Notes under the pieces: model-generated | Databases searched by the model: none | What the model was told of the DNA's origin: nothing | The model's input: only the letters and a program-made list of their open reading frames with translations | Shown here: positions 1-5,940 of the stretch, piece by piece | Position numbering within the stretch: the stretch's first letter is position 1 | Layout of the letters: each line of letters starts with the position of its first letter | Made by a program: the position numbers and the translations under genes | Virus record (IMG/VR): IMGVR_UViG_3300008116_000224 | Span: 1 to 27,060 of that record | Length of the DNA: 27,060 bases | DNA from: a virus | Strand: one strand, 5' to 3'

Positions 1-120
1 ATTAAGATGTTAGGTCAGCAACTCAAACAAAAGGGACAACCCAAGAAAGTCACATCTGTGACTACCGCCCCGAAGAAGGTTGGTAGGCCAAAGGGCAGTA
101 AAAACAGGGTAAAAAAATAG
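1..120 (+). CDS. AT-hook-like small basic protein (C-terminal part)
   Basis: The frame is open from base 1 and ends at TAG 118-120, so the gene may begin upstream of the window. A possible internal start is the ATG at 7, which would give 37 residues. The visible product is very basic (Lys/Arg-rich). Near its C-terminus it has a VGRPKGSKNR stretch, which resembles the GRP core of AT-hook minor-groove DNA-binding motifs. A DNA-binding or nucleoid role is inferred from that motif alone. A 36-nt gap separates it from the next gene. It could also be the tail of a longer protein whose function cannot be seen here. Confidence 0.5.
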   Translation: MKMLGQQLKQKGQPKKVTSVTTAPKKVGRPKGSKNRVKK

Positions 121-156
121 TATCTGATATGGATTCGGATCATTTTTGAGAGAGCC

Positions 157-603
157 ATGTTACTAGACACAATCTTCAAGAAGTTGCCAGATGGGGTCTT
201 ATGTAGAGAACTAAAACTTCTTTACGTGAGTGGACGGCTTTTTGAAGCCCTTCAAATGAGAGATCTTAATAGAATGCCCCTGACCACAATAGAAAAAATG
301 TTTTTAAAATGGGCGATGCGACAATGGAAAAAGTCCGAGGATGCTAAAAAATATGCACACAACCGAGAAGAATTTAAGCACTGGGCAACTAAACTTGCCA
401 TCACAGGGCAAGACGAAGTTATCGAATCCGGTGGCATCAATTCAAACCCATACATCCCGTACATCCCGCCACCCATCAGGGCTGACGTGGGAACGGTGGG
501 AGTGGCCCTTCAAAACACCACAGGAAAGACAACTTGTAGCAAAGTATTTCAATCGAATGAAGAACACAACCGACAAAGAAGAAAGACAGAAGATGTTAAG
601 TGA
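157..603 (+). CDS. hypothetical early phage protein, apparently frameshifted near its 3' end
   Basis: ATG at 157 follows a GAGAG stretch and reads 148 codons to TGA 601-603. Residues 1 to about 105 look like a real soluble, helix-rich protein with many Leu, Lys and Trp. After a Pro-rich PYIPYIPPPI segment (residues about 98-107) the composition becomes Thr/Asn/Gln-rich and less protein-like. At the same place the +2 frame becomes convincing (WERWEWPFKTPQERQLV...) and runs to a TGA that overlaps the next start as ATGA. The likeliest reading is one gene of about 156 codons with a +1 shift, either a sequence error or a recoding site. No family was recognised. Confidence 0.5.
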   Translation: MLLDTIFKKLPDGVLCRELKLLYVSGRLFEALQMRDLNRMPLTTIEKMFLKWAMRQWKKSEDAKKYAHNREEFKHWATKLAITGQDEVIESGGINSNPYIPYIPPPIRADVGTVGVALQNTTGKTTCSKVFQSNEEHNRQRRKTEDVK

Positions 604-625
604 ACTAGGAGATGCTTTGCTATGA
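479..625 (+). other. likely frame-2 C-terminal continuation of the 157 gene
   Basis: From about 479 the +2 frame encodes GLTWERWEWPFKTPQERQLV and then an amphipathic, charged tail ending SELGDALL at TGA 623-625. This has typical coding composition and meets the next gene in an ATGA stop/start overlap at 622-625, the arrangement used throughout this arm. The +2 frame does have an ATG at 341, but the residues between 341 and about 475 are Ser/Thr/His-rich and look like an out-of-frame shadow. An independent gene starting at 341 is therefore less likely than a frame change from the 157 gene. Confidence 0.4.
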
Positions 626-930
626 CTGACCTACGCAAATCAGCAGAGATGGCGTTGGAGGGGTTTGAAAAAATCCACGAAGGGTGTGGGTTTGTAAAAG
701 AGGAAGCAAAATTTAAGGAAGATAAAAACGTTAGAAATTTGGCAACAGAGGTAAGAAAAGACTGTAATAAGTATATGGAAGCACTACGCCAAGCACTAGC
801 GCAACCGGAAAAAGAAACCCTTACTTTAGATCGCGGGTGTTGGGAGCGTGGCTGTGTTGCCTACGATGAGCGTGATGGTGATGGCGTAACCATCGAAGCC
901 AAACTAAAGGAGAAGAACGGTGGCAGTTGA
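622..930 (+). CDS. small phage protein with an ALRQALAQPE-type motif
   Basis: The product is 102 aa. The start ATG 622 overlaps the preceding frame-2 stop, and AGGAG lies at 607-611 with a rather long 10-nt spacing. The N-terminus is helical (DLRKSAEMALEGFEKI) and residues about 52-64 read MEALRQALAQPEK. A helix of this ALRQALAQPE type occurs in small early proteins of many beta-proteobacterial phages; its function is not known. The C-terminal third has two cysteines (CWERGC) and a charged end. It is read as part of a string of overlapping early genes. Family recall is from memory and not from a search. Confidence 0.65.
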   Translation: MTDLRKSAEMALEGFEKIHEGCGFVKEEAKFKEDKNVRNLATEVRKDCNKYMEALRQALAQPEKETLTLDRGCWERGCVAYDERDGDGVTIEAKLKEKNGGS

Positions 931-1126
931 GATGACAGACTTTGAGCAGGGGGTGTGGGACTATTTGGTTTCTCATCCAAAAACTCCTGTCCAAGCAAAG
1001 ACAATTGCGAAGGAGTGGATCGTGAGCGAGAACAGAGTAGCCCGAACCCTAAACAGGTTTGTTGAGAACGGTATTGCGGACTTGATACGAATGGGTGCTA
1101 AAAAGTTTTATAGGGTGAAAGAATGA
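920..1126 (+). CDS. small winged-helix-like DNA-binding protein
   Basis: The product is 68 aa. The GTG at 920 is preferred because AAAGGAG at 906-912 sits 7 nt upstream; the ATG at 932 is an alternative. The gene overlaps its upstream neighbour by 11 nt. The sequence fits a helix-turn-helix followed by a wing: TPVQAKTIAKEWIVSENRVA, then a recognition-type helix RTLNRFVENG, then a basic strand KKFYRVKE. This resembles MarR/ArsR-like or replication-initiator winged helices. A role in transcription control or DNA binding is inferred; no specific family was identified. Confidence 0.6.
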   Translation: MAVEMTDFEQGVWDYLVSHPKTPVQAKTIAKEWIVSENRVARTLNRFVENGIADLIRMGAKKFYRVKE

Positions 1127-1272
1127 CTCCCGAAGAATACAAAGCCGAGATTGAACGCCTAAAGAAAGAAGTTGAGCATTTGAGACAGGCATACCACAGG
1201 GTCAAAGACGAGAACGAGCGGCTGGCTCTTGACTTAGGAATAAAGAATAAGGATTTTTATGACCAACGATGA
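1123..1272 (+). CDS. 49-aa coiled-coil protein
   Basis: A short gene starts at ATG 1123, overlapping the preceding TGA as ATGA, and ends at TGA 1270-1272 inside the next gene. The product is almost entirely charged helix (MTPEEYKAEIERLKKEVEHL...), with hydrophobic residues spaced as in a leucine-zipper coiled coil. GGTGAAAG just upstream is a weak ribosome binding site. The stop/start overlaps at both ends match the operon's style and support real translation. A partner or scaffold role is possible, but nothing specific can be assigned. Confidence 0.5.
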   Translation: MTPEEYKAEIERLKKEVEHLRQAYHRVKDENERLALDLGIKNKDFYDQR

Positions 1273-1879
1273 GTACGAATACACAACTGACTGGTTTTCT
1301 TGGTCTCCCCCCATTTGGACACAAGTAATAGCGCAGTTACCACAACGTAAAAGATTTTTAGAGATAGGTTCTTTTGAAGGCCGCAGCGCCGTGTGGCTTA
1401 TTGAAAATGCCATCGATGACGGCGGTGAGTTGTTATGCGTGGATACATGGGAAGGTGGTGAAGAACACGCCGCGCAAGGTCACGACATGGGGGCGGTTGA
1501 GGATCGGTTTCATAAAAACATAACGCTGGCTAGGAATAGGGTTAATCCAAAGAAAGTTTCTGTAACTTCTTTTAGAGATACCTCAGTAAACACTCTGGCA
1601 GCACTGTTAACCTTAACACCGGACTCCCGCAAACCTTTTGACTTCATCTACATAGATGGATCACATCAAGCACCCCATGTGCTGACTGATGCTTGTATGT
1701 CGTGGGAACTTCTAGCCGTTGGTGGTGTCCTAGTATTTGACGACTACGGATGGGGCGAACCCCTGCCACTCACACATAAACCCAAGATTGCTATAGATGC
1801 CTTTACAGAAATCTACAAAGAAAAATTACATATAATCCACAAAGCCTATCAACTAATCATCCAAAAAATGAAAGATTAA
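1259..1879 (+). CDS. class I SAM-dependent methyltransferase
   Basis: The product is 206 aa, a normal length for a stand-alone Rossmann-fold methyltransferase of the Methyltransf_24 type. Motif I is FLEIGSFEGRSA (residues 33-44), followed by the acidic strand-2 end CVDTW (60-64), FDFIYIDGSH (127-136) and GGVLVFDDY (155-163). The start ATG 1259 has AAGGA at 1249-1253 with 5-nt spacing. It lies 2 nt before a glycosyltransferase gene that is itself coupled to the DNA polymerase. Such enzymes often methylate sugars or small molecules; the substrate here cannot be read from sequence. DNA, virion glycan or host surface modification are all possible. Confidence 0.8.
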   Translation: MTNDEYEYTTDWFSWSPPIWTQVIAQLPQRKRFLEIGSFEGRSAVWLIENAIDDGGELLCVDTWEGGEEHAAQGHDMGAVEDRFHKNITLARNRVNPKKVSVTSFRDTSVNTLAALLTLTPDSRKPFDFIYIDGSHQAPHVLTDACMSWELLAVGGVLVFDDYGWGEPLPLTHKPKIAIDAFTEIYKEKLHIIHKAYQLIIQKMKD

Positions 1880-1881
1880 CT

Positions 1882-2685
1882 ATGACAACTTGGGACGAAA
1901 AGCCAATGAACCTTGAACCGACAAAGATCCAAATACAAGATCCTAACAAGCGACCAAGCATTATGATTGCCACGCCGATGTATGGTGGCATGTGTACAGG
2001 TCACTATGTAGCGGGTTTGCTTGGCACAATTAATAAACTAAAATCAGTTGGTGTCCCTGTTTACTGGGCGCAGATGATGAACGAAAGTTTGATTACCCGT
2101 GCCCGTAACGAGTTAGCCCGTCTGTTTTTAGAGAAAGGGTTTGACTACCTGATGTTTATCGACGCTGACATTTCGTTTGATGGGCACGCAGTAGCACAAC
2201 TTATGGCGGCTGACCGAGATATTATTTGTGGCATCTACCCCAAAAAAGAGGTTGATTGGAAGCAAATTAAGAAAGCCGTTAAAGCGGGTAAAGAAGATAT
2301 TGAGAACTATGGCGGTGCGTTTGTAATGAATATGGCGGGAGAGAAACAAGAATCTGATGATGATGGGGTGATTGAAGTACGCCACGGTGGTACGGGGTTT
2401 ATGCTAATTAAGCGTAAAGTGTTTGAGGATCTTATGCCACACGTACCTACCTATCGTGTATCTAGCCACAAAGAAAATGGTGAGTACATCAAGCCACTAA
2501 CCCATGAGTTCTTTGCTACGAGTATCGACGAGACAGGTGCGTTGCTATCTGAGGACTATCACTTCTGTGACCTGTGGCGAAAGCATGGCGGCAAGATCTT
2601 TGCCAACCCATTCATTAAACTAGAACACGTTGGAACGTATGTTTACACCGGAGACATTGTGAAGTCAGGTGGCAACCTTAAATGA
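1882..2685 (+). CDS. GT-A type glycosyltransferase (family 2-like)
   Basis: The product is 267 aa. A first beta strand SIMIATPMYGG (residues 26-36) opens a GT-A fold. FDYLMFIDADISF (87-99) contains the DAD metal/nucleotide-sugar motif (D94, D96). SEDYHFCDLWR (223-233) gives the acidic catalytic-region pair E224/D225, and H249 in LEHVG is a typical late metal-binding histidine. There is no signal peptide or membrane anchor, so it is probably cytosolic. Its stop overlaps the polymerase start by 4 nt (ATGA), so the two are translationally coupled. The acceptor is unknown; the pairing with a methyltransferase suggests that a glycosyl group is made or decorated. Confidence 0.8.
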   Translation: MTTWDEKPMNLEPTKIQIQDPNKRPSIMIATPMYGGMCTGHYVAGLLGTINKLKSVGVPVYWAQMMNESLITRARNELARLFLEKGFDYLMFIDADISFDGHAVAQLMAADRDIICGIYPKKEVDWKQIKKAVKAGKEDIENYGGAFVMNMAGEKQESDDDGVIEVRHGGTGFMLIKRKVFEDLMPHVPTYRVSSHKENGEYIKPLTHEFFATSIDETGALLSEDYHFCDLWRKHGGKIFANPFIKLEHVGTYVYTGDIVKSGGNLK

Positions 2686-4520
2686 GTCACATCTTAACCG
2701 TAGACTTTGAAACTTATTACGATAAAGATTTTGGTCTAAATAAATACACTACGGAGGAATACATCCGTCATCCGATGTTTGAGGTGATAGGTGTAGCCGT
2801 GCAAGTTAATGACGAGCAGCCAGAGTGGTTTAGTGGATCCCATTCTGAGATACAACAGTTTCTTTTGCAGTTTAATTGGCAGAACTCCTTGGCGTTGGCA
2901 CACAATGCCCAGTTTGATGCGGCGATTCTCAATTGGATCTTTAACATCACACCCAAAGGTTGGCTAGATACACTTAGCATGGCGCGACCCATTGATGGTA
3001 TAGATGCGGGTGGCTCACTAAAAGCACTTGCCGAGAGGTATGAGTTAGGGGAAAAAGGCACAGAGGTTGTCAATGCCTTGGGCAAACGCCGTGCGTTGTT
3101 TAGCAAAGAGGACTTGGCTAAGTACGGTGAGTATTGCAAAAACGATGTGGCTCTTACCTACAAACTGTTTAGTCTTTTTAAAAACGATGGCTTTCCCAAA
3201 AACGAACTCAAACTTATTGACTTGACGGTTAAGATGTTTTCAGAGCCAGTGCTAAGAATCGATGTGCCGGTTCTGGAGAAACATCTGCAAGAAGTGGTGG
3301 CTAGGAAAGAACTGCTACTAAAGGATGCAGAGTCCGACAAAGAGATCATCATGTCTAATGAGAAGTTTGCAACGGCATTGATGTCCCTCGGCGTTGAGCC
3401 TCCAAGAAAGAAGTCTCCCCGTACAGGCAAGATGACTTGGGCCTTCTCCAAGACGGATGAGGATTTTAAACTCTTGTTAGAACATCCTAGAGAGGAGGTG
3501 CAAAGTTTGGTCGCCGCCCGCCTAGGTGTTAAGACAACTCTTGAGGAGACCCGGACGCAACGGTTTATTGACATTGGCAAGCGTGGCACTTTGCCCGTGC
3601 CCTTGAAGTATTACGCCGCGCATACAGGCCGGTGGGGTGGCTCGGATAAGGTCAACCTGCAAAATTTACCGGCCCGTGATGGCAAATCTTTAATTAAGAA
3701 GGCAATCGTTCCTCCCCCCGGCTTTACCTTAATTGACTCTGACTCCTCACAGATTGAGGCAAGAACTCTCGCTTGGCTGGCCCAGCAGGAAGATTTAGTT
3801 GATGCCTTCTCCCGTGGTGAGGACGTTTACAAAATAATGGCTGGCAAGATATACGATAAACCCGTAGAAGAAGTTACTAAGGAAGAGCGGTTCTTTGGCA
3901 AGACCGTGATTCTTGGCGCGGGCTACGGCATGGGTGCTAAGAAGTTTCACCTGATGCTACGTCTACAGGGCGTAGACATTCCTGAAGGGGAAGCCGAGAG
4001 GATCATCACTATTTATAGATCTACCTACCCAAAGATTGCTACCCTTTGGAACCAAGGTGGGGATGCCCTGTCCTCTATGATGTCTACGAGCGGAACAAAC
4101 TTTGGTCGTGCTGGAGTCGTCAAGGTTGTTAAGAATGGTTTCACGCTGCCCAACAACTTAAAGTTGCTCTATAACAACTTATCCGTGCGTACCGAAGGCT
4201 TGCCCAACGGGGGTAGCCGTAAAGTCTACACCTATGATTCCCGCAGAGAAAAGGGTATCTACATCTATGGCGGTAAGGTCGTGGAGAACGTGGTACAGGC
4301 TCTTGCGCGGTGCATCATTGGTGAGCAAATGCTACTTATAGCCAAGAAGTTTAGGGTAGTCTTGACCGTGCATGACGCGATAATGTGTGTTGTACCCGAT
4401 GCCCAAGTTGAGGTGGCTGAGACTTATATCAAGTGGTGTATGACTAGAGTGCCAGACTGGGCGCAAGGATTGCCAGTTGGCTGTGAAATTGGATCAGGCA
4501 AAAGTTATGGAGATTGTTAA
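2682..4520 (+). CDS. polA: family A DNA polymerase with 3'-5' exonuclease domain
   Basis: The product is 612 aa, about the size of phage Pol A enzymes that lack the 5' nuclease domain. Exonuclease motifs are DFETY (D8, E10), AHNAQFD (73-79) and YCKNDVALTY (151-160, D155). Polymerase motif A is DSDSSQIEAR (catalytic D354). Motif B is R403-xxx-K407-xxx-L411-xxx-Y415-G416. Motif C is HDA at 564-566. Two positions stand out: L411 aligns with E. coli F762, and A566 replaces the Glu of the usual HDE. It should be the replicative polymerase, working with the helicase and primase genes downstream. Confidence 0.95.
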   Translation: MSHILTVDFETYYDKDFGLNKYTTEEYIRHPMFEVIGVAVQVNDEQPEWFSGSHSEIQQFLLQFNWQNSLALAHNAQFDAAILNWIFNITPKGWLDTLSMARPIDGIDAGGSLKALAERYELGEKGTEVVNALGKRRALFSKEDLAKYGEYCKNDVALTYKLFSLFKNDGFPKNELKLIDLTVKMFSEPVLRIDVPVLEKHLQEVVARKELLLKDAESDKEIIMSNEKFATALMSLGVEPPRKKSPRTGKMTWAFSKTDEDFKLLLEHPREEVQSLVAARLGVKTTLEETRTQRFIDIGKRGTLPVPLKYYAAHTGRWGGSDKVNLQNLPARDGKSLIKKAIVPPPGFTLIDSDSSQIEARTLAWLAQQEDLVDAFSRGEDVYKIMAGKIYDKPVEEVTKEERFFGKTVILGAGYGMGAKKFHLMLRLQGVDIPEGEAERIITIYRSTYPKIATLWNQGGDALSSMMSTSGTNFGRAGVVKVVKNGFTLPNNLKLLYNNLSVRTEGLPNGGSRKVYTYDSRREKGIYIYGGKVVENVVQALARCIIGEQMLLIAKKFRVVLTVHDAIMCVVPDAQVEVAETYIKWCMTRVPDWAQGLPVGCEIGSGKSYGDC

Positions 4521-4699
4521 TGAAAGTCGATGAAAAATTAGATTACGCAACACATGAGTTACAGGCCAAGAAACTCCTAAAAGAAGTCCATGAGTTGTTA
4601 TTAAACGGTGAATTTGTGGCGGCTGCTTCCACTATTGACGCAGTGATTGTAGAATTAAGGCTCTACAGAACAGCGGTCAAAAGCCACATACGAGAATGA
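4520..4699 (+). CDS. small helical hypothetical protein
   Basis: The ATG at 4520 overlaps the polymerase TAA by one base (TAATG), with a GGAG-type site about 7 nt upstream. A TTG six bases earlier is a weaker start. The product is 59 aa, charged and helical (LQAKKLLKEVHELLLNGEF and onward), with a repeated Leu/Val pattern suggesting two packed helices. It overlaps the following nuclease gene by 4 nt. No family was recognised. Its place between polymerase and nuclease suggests a small replication accessory or a regulator, by context only. Confidence 0.65.
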   Translation: MKVDEKLDYATHELQAKKLLKEVHELLLNGEFVAAASTIDAVIVELRLYRTAVKSHIRE

Positions 4700-5367
4700 G
4701 CAAACCTATATCTTGGTCTTACAGCAGCATCACCCTTTTTCAACAGTGCCCTAAGAAGTATTACCATCTTCGAGTAGCCAAGGATATTGTTGAGCCAGAA
4801 ACTGAGGTATTACTCTACGGCAAACGAGTCCATGAAGCCGCAGAAAAATATGTAAAAGATGGTGTCCCCATCCCGCCGGAGTTTGAGCAGTTTGCTCCGG
4901 TTATAGATAAGTTATCAAGTGTGCCCGGGGAGAAATACTGCGAGCACAAGATGGGTATAACTGAGCGCGGTGAGCCGACAGGGTTCTTTTCTAATAATGT
5001 TTGGCTCCGTGGGGTGGCTGACCTGATTATTGTTGATGGGGACAAGGCAAGGATTGTTGATTATAAAACCGGGAAGTCGGCTAAATATGCCGATACAAAA
5101 CAGTTAGATTTAATGGCGTTGTGTACATTTGCCCACTTCCCGCAAGTCAATGAAATAAAGGGTGGATTATTATTTTTAGTATGTCACGACCTTATAAAAA
5201 GAAGTTATACTAGGGACGATGTACTAGGTATAATGCGGGACTGCACGGCAAACTATTCTTGGTTGGTCAAGACGTATCAGGAAAATGTGTGGAATCCACG
5301 GCCTAACTTCTCTTGCCGTAGTTACTGCCCTGTTTTAAACTGCGTACATAACGGACGAAATGTATAA
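4696..5367 (+). CDS. PD-(D/E)XK nuclease, Cas4/RecB-like
   Basis: The product is 223 aa, similar in length to Cas4 and stand-alone RecB-type nucleases. SYSSITLFQQCPKKYY (residues 9-24) is the family's N-terminal signature. H46 lies in the YGKRVHEAAEKY helix. The core is GVADLIIVD (106-114, D109) followed by IVDYKTGK (120-127, D122 and K124), and Q136 follows in KQLDLMAL. Cysteines at 18, 207, 211 and 216 match the one-plus-three arrangement that binds a 4Fe-4S cluster in Cas4 and AddB. It probably acts as a DNA exonuclease in end processing or recombination next to the polymerase. No cas1, cas2 or repeat array is present, so CRISPR adaptation is not implied. Confidence 0.85.
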   Translation: MSKPISWSYSSITLFQQCPKKYYHLRVAKDIVEPETEVLLYGKRVHEAAEKYVKDGVPIPPEFEQFAPVIDKLSSVPGEKYCEHKMGITERGEPTGFFSNNVWLRGVADLIIVDGDKARIVDYKTGKSAKYADTKQLDLMALCTFAHFPQVNEIKGGLLFLVCHDLIKRSYTRDDVLGIMRDCTANYSWLVKTYQENVWNPRPNFSCRSYCPVLNCVHNGRNV

Positions 5368-5584
5368 AGTCGATGCTAACGGGGACAAGTATCGTGAGGT
5401 TTATTTACACACGGTGGTGGTGTTTACACCGCCCATGAAAAAGGATAAAAAGGTAACGATGTTTACCTACTTCGTACCAAAAGCATCGATGGCGGTAGAC
5501 GAGTTTTACAAAGCAAACCCAACCGTACCTATTATTAGGACATTTAGTTTGGGGACAAGACCCCATAGAATTTACGAGGACTAG
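5360..5584 (+). CDS. hypothetical protein, 74 aa
   Basis: ATG 5360 overlaps the 3' end of the nuclease gene by 8 nt; the stop is TAG 5582-5584. The product seems to be a small beta-rich protein (REVYLHTVVVFTPP, then VTMFTYFVPKASM) with a basic end. No cysteines, membrane segments or known motifs were seen. Two bases separate it from the HNH-like gene. Composition and overlap argue that it is real; the function is unknown. Confidence 0.6.
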   Translation: MYKVDANGDKYREVYLHTVVVFTPPMKKDKKVTMFTYFVPKASMAVDEFYKANPTVPIIRTFSLGTRPHRIYED

Positions 5585-5586
5585 CC

Positions 5587-5901
5587 ATGCCTTATGTGAA
5601 TAAAGCCAGACCCTATAAGAAAGAATACGAACAGCAAGTTGCCCGAGGTGAGCATGAGAAACGCATGGAGCGTCAGCGTGCCCGCCGTGCCCTAGATAAA
5701 AAAGGCAAAGATGCCAATGGCAACGGCAAGGCTGATGCCCGAGAAGGTAAAGATGTCCACCATAAAAAAGCGTTGTCCAAGGGTGGCTCCAATAAAGACG
5801 GCACAGTAGTGGTTTCCCCTAGTACAAACAGGTCTTTTAAACGGAACTCTAACCATAAGTTGGTGTCTGAAATAAGTACGAAAGAACGCAAGTCCCGTTA
5901 A
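5587..5901 (+). CDS. small HNH-like (HNN variant) nuclease candidate
   Basis: The product is 104 aa and strongly basic. After a Lys/Arg-rich N-terminal half comes KDVHHKKALSKGGSNKDGTV (residues 56-75) and then SPSTNRSFKRN. This matches the layout of small phage HNH nucleases: the HH pair at 58-59, Asn in GGSN (69), and a third-position Asn (N81) where many members have His. Zinc-knuckle cysteines are absent, so it would be of the non-zinc type. It could be a nicking or recombination nuclease for the replication block. The motif is short, so a non-catalytic DNA-binding role is also possible. Confidence 0.6.
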   Translation: MPYVNKARPYKKEYEQQVARGEHEKRMERQRARRALDKKGKDANGNGKADAREGKDVHHKKALSKGGSNKDGTVVVSPSTNRSFKRNSNHKLVSEISTKERKSR

Positions 5902-5913
5902 ATCAACCCCTCT

Positions 5914-5928
5914 TGGGCGGGTAGCCCA
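5914..5928 (+). other. short hairpin between HNH-like and helicase genes
   Basis: TGGGC-GGGTA-GCCCA forms a perfect 5-bp stem with a 5-nt loop inside the 39-nt gap between TAA 5901 and ATG 5941. There is no following T-run, so it is not a convincing intrinsic terminator. It could be an mRNA processing or stability element, or chance. Confidence 0.25.
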
Positions 5929-5940
5929 TGCTGAGAGCCT

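Noticed and set aside
341-478. N-terminal part of the frame-2 open frame starting at ATG 341
   Set aside because: The residues look out-of-frame, while frame 1 over the same bases looks coding; only the part after about 479 is accepted.
4696-5367. CRISPR adaptation module
   Set aside because: A Cas4-like nuclease is present, but no cas1, cas2 or repeat array is seen.
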